From assembly GCA_910585705.1 (NCBI GenBank), contig CAJUER010000001.1, forward strand, positions 668,740 to 732,739: a stretch of DNA of 64,000 bases, read 5' to 3'. The notes beneath the pieces were generated by a model, which had not been told where the DNA came from, did not search any database, and saw nothing but the letters and a program-made list of their open reading frames with translations. Within the stretch, counting starts at the first letter, position 1. The number at the start of each line of letters is the position of its first letter. Source of the DNA: an uncultured Christensenella sp. Its GTDB lineage: Bacteria > Bacillota > Clostridia > Christensenellales > Borkfalkiaceae. A program made the translations under genes and the position numbers. This document shows positions 7,049-14,448 of the stretch, one piece after another.

Positions 7049-9685
7049 TTATTTTTTATCGTTCTTTTTATCTTCGGATTTTGCCTTTTCCTTTACGGGT
7101 TTTTCCGTAGTTTCGGGCTTTTCCTCCTGCACGTCTTTCACATTTTCCGTAGAAGCCGCTTCAACGGGCGCGGACTTCTCAATGGGCGCCTGCGTTTCAA
7201 CTTCGTCGTCATATTCGGTTATCGCAACCGTTGCAACTTTGTTGTTCGCGCCTTTGATACGCATAAGCCTTACGCCTTTCGTGTTTCTGCCTATGCGCGA
7301 AATATCCGAGCAGTGCATTCTTATTACCGTTCCGCCATTGGATATTATCATCAAATCGTCCTCGTCGCTGACCTGTTTAAGGTTTACGAGGTTACCCGTA
7401 ACCGAATTGAACACGCCCGCTTTTATACCCATACCGGCTCTGCCTTGCAGTCTGTATTCGGATATATCGCAACGCTTGCCATAACCGTTCGACGTAACGG
7501 TCAATACGTCTTTGTTTTTATCGACAACCAGCATATCGACGATATTGTCGCCAGATGAAAGTCTCATTCCCTTTACGCCGGCAGTGCCGCGACCGGTTTT
7601 GCGTACGTCCTTTTCGGAGAAGCGAATACATTTACCCGAACGCGAAGCCATAATAATTTCTTTCTTGCCCGTCGTAATTTCAACGGAAATCAAATCGTCG
7701 TCGTCAAGAAGTTTAATCGCAATCTTACCGTTGCGGTTGATACGCTTAAACTCTCCCATTCTCGTCTTCTTGATAAGACCTTTTTTTGTAGCAAACACAA
7801 CGTAGCCCTCCGCCTTTTCGGGCATAGGTATAAGTGTGTTGATTTTTTCGTATTGTGCAATCTGAACTATGTTTACAATCGCCCTGCCGCGTGCCGTGCG
7901 CTGAGCTTCGGGAATTTCGTAAGCCTTGATTTTATAAACCTTACCGAAGTTCGAGAACAGAAGAATATCGTCATGCGAAGAACATACGAACATCTGCTCG
8001 ACAAAGTCTTCCTCTTTGGGACGGTGAGCCGTAATGCCCGTGCCGCCGCGATGCTGCGCCTTGTATTCCGCAACGGGAAGACGTTTTACATAACCGCCGT
8101 GAGTCATTGATACGACAACCTGCTCTACGGGGATAAGGTCCGCGTCTTCGATGTCGCCGTCGAAATCTATCGCGATTTCAGTCCTTCTTACCGAAGGATA
8201 CTTGCGTTTGATTTCAAGAAGGTCGTTTTTGATAATTTCGTAAACGCGGCTCTCGTGTTCGAGAATGTCCTTCAAATCTTTTATTATAGCTTCGAGCTGT
8301 GCAAGCTCTTCCTTCAATTTGTCAACTTCGAGATGAGAAAGTCTGTAAAGTCTTAACTCCGCTACCGCGTTTGCCTGACGTTCGTCAAGCTCGAAATTAG
8401 CGGTAAGCTTCTGCACGCAGTCCGCCTTGTCAACCGCGTTGCGGCAGATTCTTACTACTTCGTTAATGTGCGCCTGAGCTATTACCAGACCGCGCAAAAT
8501 GTGGGCGCGCTCTTCCGTCTTTACAAGTTCGTACCTGGTACGGCGGGTAATAATTTCCTTCTGGTGTTCGAGGTAATAGAAAATACATTCGCGCAGGTTG
8601 AGAATTTTCGGCGTGCCGTCAACGAGCGCAAGCATAATAATACCGTCGGAAATCTGCAAATTCGTGTGCTTGTACAGAGTATTCAAAACGACTTGCGCGT
8701 TTGCATCCTTTTTGATTTCTATAACTATGCGCATACCGTCGCGGTCGGATTCTTCGCGTATGTCGGATATACCTTCGATACGCTTATCCTTTACGAGGTT
8801 GGCTATACTTTCTATGAGCTTTGCCTTGTTTACCTGATAAGGAATTTCCGTTACGACAATTCGGGTGCGCGTCTGGTTACCCGACTGATAGTCTTCTATT
8901 TCACAGCGCGAGCGGATTGTTATGTTGCCTCTTCCCGTCCTGTAAGCCTTTTTAATTCCGCTTCTGCCCATTATAAGCGCGCCCGTAGGGAAGTCCGGTG
9001 CGGGAACGTACTGCATAAGCTCGTCCACTTCGATATCGGGCTTATCTATCATTGCCACAACGCCGTCTATAACTTCGCCGAGATTGTGAGGCGGAATATT
9101 AGTCGCCATACCGACGGCTATACCGTCGGAGCCGTTTACAAGCATATTAGGGAAGCGCGAAGGCAAAACCGTAGGCTGCATTCCCGTATCGTCGAACGTA
9201 GGATAGAAGTCAACGGTTTCCTTGTCCAAATCGCGCAGCATTTCGGAAGAAAGCTTAGAAAGTCTCGCTTCCGTATATCTCATTGCTGCGGCGGGGTCAC
9301 CGTCGACTGAACCGAAGTTTCCGTGTCCTTCGACAAGGGGGAAGTTTATCGAGAAATCCTGAGCAAGTCTTACAAGCGCGTCATACACGGAAGTGTCGCC
9401 GTGAGGGTGATATTTACCCAAGCAATCACCGACTATACGCGCGCATTTTCTGAACGCCTTGTCGGAGTATAAACCGAGCTCGTGCATGGAATATAGTATT
9501 CTGCGGTGAACGGGCTTCAAGCCGTCCCTTACGTCGGGAATAGCGCGGGAGACGTTTACCGCCATTGCATAAGCGATAAATGATTTTTTCAGCTCTTCGT
9601 CAACCTCGACGTCGAGCAATTTTGTCATAGCAAGAGTTTTTTTGAATTCAGCGGTCAGCTCGGGACTGGTTTCTTTTTTTGCCAT
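7049..9685 (-). CDS. gyrA: DNA gyrase subunit A
   Basis: 878 residues; the DNA breakage-reunion subunit of gyrase. The winged-helix part holds the catalytic Tyr in AAMRYTEARL (near residue 125). The quinolone region reads GDTSVYDAL, so the position equal to E. coli Ser83 is Thr and Asp87 is kept. The C-terminal beta-pinwheel (about 505-810) is followed by an acidic, Lys-rich low-complexity tail (about 815-878). The GyrA box reads QHRGGTG instead of the canonical QRRGGRG, a departure in the motif needed for DNA wrapping. The start at 9685 (MAKKETSPELTAEF) follows an AAGG site; the gene starts 19 nt after the gyrB stop, an operon. Adjacency to gyrB favours GyrA over ParC. Confidence 0.95.
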   Translation of the reverse strand: MAKKETSPELTAEFKKTLAMTKLLDVEVDEELKKSFIAYAMAVNVSRAIPDVRDGLKPVHRRILYSMHELGLYSDKAFRKCARIVGDCLGKYHPHGDTSVYDALVRLAQDFSINFPLVEGHGNFGSVDGDPAAAMRYTEARLSKLSSEMLRDLDKETVDFYPTFDDTGMQPTVLPSRFPNMLVNGSDGIAVGMATNIPPHNLGEVIDGVVAMIDKPDIEVDELMQYVPAPDFPTGALIMGRSGIKKAYRTGRGNITIRSRCEIEDYQSGNQTRTRIVVTEIPYQVNKAKLIESIANLVKDKRIEGISDIREESDRDGMRIVIEIKKDANAQVVLNTLYKHTNLQISDGIIMLALVDGTPKILNLRECIFYYLEHQKEIITRRTRYELVKTEERAHILRGLVIAQAHINEVVRICRNAVDKADCVQKLTANFELDERQANAVAELRLYRLSHLEVDKLKEELAQLEAIIKDLKDILEHESRVYEIIKNDLLEIKRKYPSVRRTEIAIDFDGDIEDADLIPVEQVVVSMTHGGYVKRLPVAEYKAQHRGGTGITAHRPKEEDFVEQMFVCSSHDDILLFSNFGKVYKIKAYEIPEAQRTARGRAIVNIVQIAQYEKINTLIPMPEKAEGYVVFATKKGLIKKTRMGEFKRINRNGKIAIKLLDDDDLISVEITTGKKEIIMASRSGKCIRFSEKDVRKTGRGTAGVKGMRLSSGDNIVDMLVVDKNKDVLTVTSNGYGKRCDISEYRLQGRAGMGIKAGVFNSVTGNLVNLKQVSDEDDLMIISNGGTVIRMHCSDISRIGRNTKGVRLMRIKGANNKVATVAITEYDDEVETQAPIEKSAPVEAASTENVKDVQEEKPETTEKPVKEKAKSEDKKNDKK

Positions 9686-9704
9686 TTTTCCTTTTTTACC
9701 TCTC

Positions 9705-11630
9705 TTATACGTCAAGCTCCGCAACGAGCTTTGCGTTATCTTCTATGAACTGGCGGCGGAGTTCGGGCTGTTCGCCCATTAAAAGCGCGAAAGTTTTGTC
9801 GGCTTCCACCGCGTCTTCTACGTTTATTCTTACGAGCGTGCGCTTTGAAGGGTCCATCGTCGTTTCCCAAAGCTGTTCTTTGTTCATTTCGCCGAGACCT
9901 TTATAGCGTTGAAGCTCGAACTTACCGTTATAGCTGTTTCTGAATTCTTCCAAAGCCTTGTCGTCGTACAAATATGTTTCGGGTATGCCTTTGCCCGATA
10001 CCTTGTAGAGGGGAGGCTGAGCCGCGTAAACGTGTCCGTTTTCAACGAGTGGACGCATATAGCGGAAAAAGAAGGTTAAAAGCAAAATTCTAATATGCGA
10101 GCCGTCTACGTCGGCGTCGGTCATAATAATAATTCTGTCGTAACGCAGTTTGCTTTCGTCGAAGTTTTCCTGTATGCCGCAACCGAATGCGGTAATCATT
10201 GCTTTGATTTCTTCGTTTTCGAGTACGCGGTTGATTCTGACTTTTTCAACGTTAAGAATTTTTCCGCGCAAAGGCAGAATTGCCTGAAAGCGCCTGTCCC
10301 TGCCCTGCTTTGCCGTACCGCCTGCAGAGTCGCCCTCGACTATATAAATTTCACAAAGCTCCGAACGCTTGTCCGAACAGTCCGCTAGTTTGCCGGGAAG
10401 CTTAGTCGATTCGAGGACGCCCTTTCTGTGCGTTTCTTCACGGGCGAGTCTTGCCGCCTCTCTTGCGCGCTGTGCGGTAAGACAACGCAAAACAAGCTCT
10501 TTCGTTTCAGCGGGATGTTCTTCGAGGAACGTGCCGAATTTTTCTACGACAGCCTTGTATACGAAAGTTCTGACGTAGGTCGAGCAAAGCTTGCTCTTCG
10601 TCTGGCTTTCATACTGGGCGTCGGCAATTTTAACGGAAACTACTGCGGTTATGCCTTCGCGGACGTCATCGCCCGAAAGTTTGCCGCTTTCTTTTATAAG
10701 GTTCAAGCGTTTAGCCGCGTCGTTTATTACCTTTGTCAATGCGGATTTAAAACCGTCAAGGTGAGTTCCGCCGTCGGGCTGACGGATATTGTTAGAGAAC
10801 GGGAAAATCTGCTCGCTGTATCCGTCGTTGTACTGAATAGCGATTTCAAGGAATTTGTCGTCGCCTTCCGAATCTTCGAAATAAACGGGTTCGGAAAACA
10901 GCACGTTTTTGCCCTTGTTTATATCCTGAATAAAGTGAACTACGCCGCCTTCGTAACAGAAAACGTCCTCCCTTATCTTCGAGCCGCGCTTATCCGTGAG
11001 CGTAAGCGTAAGCCCTTTGTTCAGATAGGAAAGTTCCCTCAAAAGGGTTTTAAGCGTGTCATAGTTGAAATCGATTGTTTCGAAAACGGTTGCGTCGGGG
11101 TGGAACGTAATAGTCGTACCGGTTTCATCCGTCTTGCCAAGCTTTTTTAAAGGCGATTCGGGAATTCCGCAATGATAGACTTGACGGAAAATGTGACCGT
11201 TCTGCTTAACTTCGGCAGTAAGAGTATCTGAAAGCGCGTTTACGCAGGAAACGCCGACGCCGTGCAGACCGGAAGAAATTTTATAACCGCCCGCCTTGTT
11301 TCCGCCGCCGAATTTACCTCCGGCGTTGAGGTTGGTAAGCGCAAGCTCTACGCCGCTTATTCCCTCCTCCTTATTAATGCCTGTAGGTATTCCCCTGCCG
11401 TTGTCCTTGACCGAGCACGAACCGTCTTCGGTAATAACAACGTCTATGCGGTTACAGTAGCCCGCAAGCGCTTCGTCGATAGAGTTGTCGATAACTTCCC
11501 TGACGAGGCAATGCAACCCTTTTTCATCGGTGGGTCCGATGTACATACCGGGATGCTCGCGAACAGGTTCAAGACCTTTTAACGCCTTTAAGCTGTCAGC
11601 GTCGTAACTGGTGTTTACTTTATTACGCAT
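9705..11630 (-). CDS. gyrB: DNA gyrase subunit B
   Basis: 641 residues; the ATPase subunit of gyrase. The GHKL ATP site is visible as EVIDNSIDEALAGY (near 46), DNGRGIPTG (near 76) and the lid SSGLHGVGVSCVNALS (near 118). The TOPRIM domain holds EGDSAGGTAKQGRDR (near 424) and DADVDGSHIRILL (near 500), and the C-terminus holds LQRYKGLGEMN. Length is normal for a Gram-positive GyrB. AGGGG lies before the ATG at 11630. It is the first gene of a gyrB-gyrA operon. Confidence 0.96.
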   Translation of the reverse strand: MRNKVNTSYDADSLKALKGLEPVREHPGMYIGPTDEKGLHCLVREVIDNSIDEALAGYCNRIDVVITEDGSCSVKDNGRGIPTGINKEEGISGVELALTNLNAGGKFGGGNKAGGYKISSGLHGVGVSCVNALSDTLTAEVKQNGHIFRQVYHCGIPESPLKKLGKTDETGTTITFHPDATVFETIDFNYDTLKTLLRELSYLNKGLTLTLTDKRGSKIREDVFCYEGGVVHFIQDINKGKNVLFSEPVYFEDSEGDDKFLEIAIQYNDGYSEQIFPFSNNIRQPDGGTHLDGFKSALTKVINDAAKRLNLIKESGKLSGDDVREGITAVVSVKIADAQYESQTKSKLCSTYVRTFVYKAVVEKFGTFLEEHPAETKELVLRCLTAQRAREAARLAREETHRKGVLESTKLPGKLADCSDKRSELCEIYIVEGDSAGGTAKQGRDRRFQAILPLRGKILNVEKVRINRVLENEEIKAMITAFGCGIQENFDESKLRYDRIIIMTDADVDGSHIRILLLTFFFRYMRPLVENGHVYAAQPPLYKVSGKGIPETYLYDDKALEEFRNSYNGKFELQRYKGLGEMNKEQLWETTMDPSKRTLVRINVEDAVEADKTFALLMGEQPELRRQFIEDNAKLVAELDV

Positions 11631-11668
11631 TTTTTTAACCCCTGAAATTAATTATTCTGTCTTTTTAA

Positions 11669-11697
11669 ATTATACCATATTATATAATCAAAAGCAA
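11669..11697 (-). promoter_or_regulatory. Sigma-A-type promoter of gyrB-gyrA
   Basis: Minus strand TTGCTT (11697-11692), 17-bp spacer, TATAAT (11674-11669) preceded by TGG (extended -10). The leader of about 30 nt contains AGGGG. Confidence 0.7.
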
Positions 11698-11738
11698 GAA
11701 ATTAAGGGCAGAAAGCATGCCGAAAAGCATTAAAAAAT

Positions 11739-11786
11739 GCGTTTTGCACATACTTTTTTCATGAAAAAAACCATATGTGAAAACGC
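11739..11786 (+). repeat. Long imperfect palindrome around the start of the zinc-ribbon ORF
   Basis: The outer arm GCGTTTTGCACATA (11739-11752) pairs with TATGTGAAAACGC (11774-11786) with one bulged base. Inside lies the perfect 16-bp palindrome TTTTTTCATGAAAAAA (11754-11769), centred on the ATG at 11761. As RNA this would bury the start codon in a hairpin; as DNA it could be an operator. Confidence 0.6.
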
Positions 11787-11916
11787 AAAAAATTTTGACC
11801 TTTTAAATGAATTTTTCGAGTGCGGAAGTTGCGGCAACCACGTCTGCAAATCACAGGCGGAAGTTTGGGGCAGAGTATGCCCGCACTGCTTCGGAAAGCT
11901 TTACAGAATTAGCTGA
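11761..11916 (+). CDS. Small zinc-ribbon protein, 51 residues
   Basis: ATG at 11761, TGA at 11914-11916. The second half has two Cys knuckles: C21-x2-C24 (FECGSCGNH) and C40-x2-C43 (RVCPHCFGK), plus C29, the layout of a rubredoxin-type zinc ribbon. Small proteins of this sort bind zinc and often act as nucleic-acid or protein adaptors; nothing here shows which. No Shine-Dalgarno is visible and the start codon is inside a palindrome, so expression may be controlled at translation. It is convergent with the M50-like gene, whose stop is 11 nt away. It lies in an otherwise empty 297-bp gap after gyrB. Confidence 0.6.
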   Translation: MKKTICENAKNFDLLNEFFECGSCGNHVCKSQAEVWGRVCPHCFGKLYRIS

Positions 11917-11927
11917 AACGCAAAAAT

Positions 11928-12656
11928 TTACAGGTATTTTTGCAGATCGTCAAGGCGCGCCTTATACTTTTGCGCCTCTTCGGTTTGACCTTTGGCTAAG
12001 CAATACTCATATCTAAGCTCCGTAAGCGCTATGAAGCTTTCGTCGTCCTCCCTTATCTGCGGAACGCCGAACAGTAGCTCACCGTCCGCTTCGGAAACAG
12101 GTTTGCCTTTAATAATTTGCGCCTGAACGCAAAGCACCGCAAGCATAACCTTCGATTCATCGGTATTTTTAATCAGATCGTAGACAATAAGCCCGTCCGA
12201 CTTGCCGCCCGAATAACGGAAAGGCAGAGCGTTCAGCATAAAAAGGTAAAACGAAAACGGTAAAATTCCGCTTATCTCCGCAGGAACCGCGTGCATGCAC
12301 AGCGCAATTATGCCGAGTATTATACAGATTAGGTTTACGGTAAGACCGCCGAGCGCGGTAAAAATAATTTTCGGTTTTAAGTTTTTATCGGTGCGGGGTT
12401 TCAATTTCACGCTCGAAGAAGAAAAAAACTTAAACTCGGGAATTGCGATTATCTTTACCGTAGCGCCGCAAATAACATGACCGAGCTCGTGCAGAAAGCA
12501 CGAAAGCGGCACGCTTAAAAACATTACAGAAAAAAACACGGCGAAAGCGTCGGGCAGATTTTTCGTTGCGCCGTCCACCGCGCAGATGTACGCGCAGACC
12601 GCCGCGAGCGCAAGCGAAATTATGCAGTTTAATACAAAAAACGCCGTACGCTTCAT
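11928..12656 (-). CDS. M50-like (site-2 protease type) membrane metalloprotease
   Basis: 242 residues. A membrane protein with hydrophobic segments at about 7-27, 38-62, 105-128 and 135-155. The zinc motif HELGH is in the second segment (CFLHELGHVICGA) and a late NALPFRYSGGKSDGL resembles the NxxPxxxxDG third motif of S2P proteases. The tail after about 165 is soluble and helical. Its ATG overlaps the ppx stop in ATGA, so it is translationally coupled as the last gene of the yabP-yabQ-divIC-ppx run. The sporulation protease SpoIVFB is also M50, but the length and tail differ and it is not called that here. Confidence 0.75.
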   Translation of the reverse strand: MKRTAFFVLNCIISLALAAVCAYICAVDGATKNLPDAFAVFFSVMFLSVPLSCFLHELGHVICGATVKIIAIPEFKFFSSSSVKLKPRTDKNLKPKIIFTALGGLTVNLICIILGIIALCMHAVPAEISGILPFSFYLFMLNALPFRYSGGKSDGLIVYDLIKNTDESKVMLAVLCVQAQIIKGKPVSEADGELLFGVPQIREDDESFIALTELRYEYCLAKGQTEEAQKYKARLDDLQKYL

Positions 12657-13516
12657 TTTATACCTTCTTTAAGATAAAAATATCCTTCCAGATTGTCGCT
12701 TTCGGAAACGGCGATTTTTTTTACGCCGAATTTGCGCATAACCGCACACAACAATAGCGCACCTCCGCCCACAAGCTCGGAAGATTTTCCGCAAACCGTA
12801 GTCGAACGGATTTGTTCTACCGACATATTTAAAAGTCTATCAGCCATTGCCGAAAGCCCGTCCAAAGTAAAAACCGTGCCGTGAGTAATTTCGGGACGGT
12901 ATTCTTTGAGATTATGTTCGATTGCCGCAAGTCTGCCGGCGGTGCCACCTATCGCGACAAAATCATATTCCTGCGCAGGGAAGTCGCCGAACTCCTCCGC
13001 GCTTCTTTCAATAATTTTCAAAAGTTCGCTTTTGTCGCGCCCCGCCGCGTCGAAAAGGCGAACCGCGCCGATATTCACGCTTTTGGAATAAACGGTTTTG
13101 CCGTTGCTGTTTATTATGACTTCGGTACTCGCCCCGCCGACGTCGATAATACCGCCGTCTCGTCCTTTAAGCGCGCCGAGTATGCCTATCTGCGCTTCCG
13201 TTTCGCCGCTTATAACTTCCACTTGCGCGCCGCACAACTTTTCGACCTTTTCAAGAAAGATATTACGGTTCGGCGCCGAACGGACTGCGGCGGTTGCAAA
13301 GACGTAAATTTTCCGCGCTCCGTCGTGCTTTGCCAAAGCATAAAATTCCGCGACCGCCTGCGCCGTACGCTCCGCCGCCGCTTCCGAAATAAGTCCGCTT
13401 AGGTAAAGCCCTTCGCCCAGCCGCGTAGTGTTCATACGCTTATATAAAGTTTTTCCGTCTGCCATAGTTGCAAGGCGGACGGAATTAGAACCAACGTCTA
13501 TTACGCTTATTTTCAT
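12653..13516 (-). CDS. Ppx/GppA-family phosphatase
   Basis: 287 residues of the actin-like (ASKHA) fold. Visible: the N-terminal VIDVGSNSVRLAT (phosphate 1), FATAAVRSAPN near 85, GGIIDVGGASTEVII near 130 (phosphate 2) and AIGGTAGRL near 195. It should hydrolyse exopolyphosphate or pppGpp. It is only the ~300-residue core and lacks the C-terminal HD-like domains of long Ppx, as is common in Clostridia. The start at 13516 gives MKISVIDVGSNS; a longer frame adds 24 unrelated residues. It begins 1 nt after the DivIC-like stop, so they share a transcript. Confidence 0.88.
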   Translation of the reverse strand: MKISVIDVGSNSVRLATMADGKTLYKRMNTTRLGEGLYLSGLISEAAAERTAQAVAEFYALAKHDGARKIYVFATAAVRSAPNRNIFLEKVEKLCGAQVEVISGETEAQIGILGALKGRDGGIIDVGGASTEVIINSNGKTVYSKSVNIGAVRLFDAAGRDKSELLKIIERSAEEFGDFPAQEYDFVAIGGTAGRLAAIEHNLKEYRPEITHGTVFTLDGLSAMADRLLNMSVEQIRSTTVCGKSSELVGGGALLLCAVMRKFGVKKIAVSESDNLEGYFYLKEGIK

Positions 13517-13517
13517 A

Positions 13518-13775
13518 TTACTTTCCGAAGACAAAACCTTTTTCAAACGCTTTATCCAAAAGATAGTCGTAAGATTTATAATAGTCAAGGCTGTTTTCGG
13601 CTTTCAAAGCTTCCTGAGTATAAAATTCTATATCGTTTGTAAGATCGTCGCGGCGACTATCGAGTATAAAATAATTCACCAGCTGGTAAATAATAACCGC
13701 TACAAGAATTACAATCAAAATTATTGCGTTTACCGTGACCGCCGCAAAAAAGCGGTTGTGCTTTTCCTCGTTCAT
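13518..13775 (-). CDS. DivIC/FtsB-like septum formation initiator
   Basis: 85 residues: a short cytosolic N-terminus, one membrane helix (about 10-32), then a charged, coiled-coil-prone segment (about 38-75). This is the size and topology of DivIC/FtsB, which joins DivIB and FtsL in the divisome. The motif match is weak; the call depends on gene order, since yabP-yabQ-divIC is the usual Bacillota arrangement. It abuts yabQ with no gap (yabQ ends at 13776). Confidence 0.7.
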   Translation of the reverse strand: MNEEKHNRFFAAVTVNAIILIVILVAVIIYQLVNYFILDSRRDDLTNDIEFYTQEALKAENSLDYYKSYDYLLDKAFEKGFVFGK

Positions 13776-14132
13776 TTAAGTTTCCTTGATTTTCGCTGAT
13801 TTTTTCCGTGTGATTTTATTATACACTTTCTTAACAAAAAAAGCAACGATTACATGGAAACTTTTTAAATAAGTGAGCGCACCGAGTATACAGCCGATAA
13901 GCATATAGAGGCGAAGCTCGTAAAAGTTGAACATCACGGACGTAAAAATGAACATTGCGCAGAATATAAGACAATAGACCACGTCGCAGGCTATCGTAAA
14001 AATTCTGTCCTTTAACGTAAACGCTTCCTTGCGGATTCCGCAAACAGCGCATCTTGCAATATACAAGATATCGTAAACTACGCCGCTTATTACGCCGCAG
14101 AAAGCACAGGTTATAAAAATAAAAATCTGCAT
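13776..14132 (-). CDS. yabQ: Spore cortex biosynthesis protein YabQ
   Basis: 118 residues with about four membrane helices. The first (MQIFIFITCAFCGVISGVVY) runs into DILYIARCAVCGIRKEAF, a typical YabQ beginning; a basic tail (KKVYNKITRKKSAKIKE) ends it. In Bacillus YabQ is needed for spore cortex formation and sits in the outer forespore membrane. It starts exactly where yabP ends, so the two are coupled. Its presence supports a spore-forming host. Confidence 0.88.
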   Translation of the reverse strand: MQIFIFITCAFCGVISGVVYDILYIARCAVCGIRKEAFTLKDRIFTIACDVVYCLIFCAMFIFTSVMFNFYELRLYMLIGCILGALTYLKSFHVIVAFFVKKVYNKITRKKSAKIKET

Positions 14133-14387
14133 TTATTTGAACAGCCTTGACTTGAACCCGAGACCCTTTGCCGCGTATCTGACCGAAATTATTTCACCCG
14201 TAGCGGCAAACGTACCGCCCGTTTTGGAAAAGTTGACTATCTTCATTTCGTTGCCCGAAATTATAATTCTTCCGCCTTGATAAGAAAGTATTATCTGTTT
14301 ATCGGAAAACGCGTCAACGCTGTCTATCGCGGTAACCGAAATTCTTTTGCACTGCTCGATATTGATTGAATGTGCTACGCTGTCCAT
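14133..14387 (-). CDS. yabP: Sporulation protein YabP
   Basis: 84 residues, soluble, beta-rich. The YabP/YqfC pattern is visible: a short N-terminus, then ISVTAIDSVDAFSDKQIILS and GRIIISGNEMKIVNFSKTGG. The start at 14387 (MDSVAHSI) has GGAGG about 6 nt upstream; a longer frame would begin inside the typA terminator. In Bacillus yabP lies before yabQ in a sigma-E-controlled unit. No promoter could be read between the typA terminator and this start, so read-through from typA is possible. Confidence 0.85.
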   Translation of the reverse strand: MDSVAHSINIEQCKRISVTAIDSVDAFSDKQIILSYQGGRIIISGNEMKIVNFSKTGGTFAATGEIISVRYAAKGLGFKSRLFK

Positions 14388-14404
14388 ACTGCCTCCGCAA
14401 AATA

Positions 14405-14431
14405 AAATACCACCCATTACGGGTGGTATTT
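14405..14431 (-). terminator. Rho-independent terminator after typA
   Basis: An 11-bp perfect stem (AAATACCACCC and complement) with a 5-nt loop; on the minus strand it is followed by a T-rich run. It separates typA from yabP. Confidence 0.85.
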
Positions 14432-14448
14432 ATATATGCGGTAAAATT

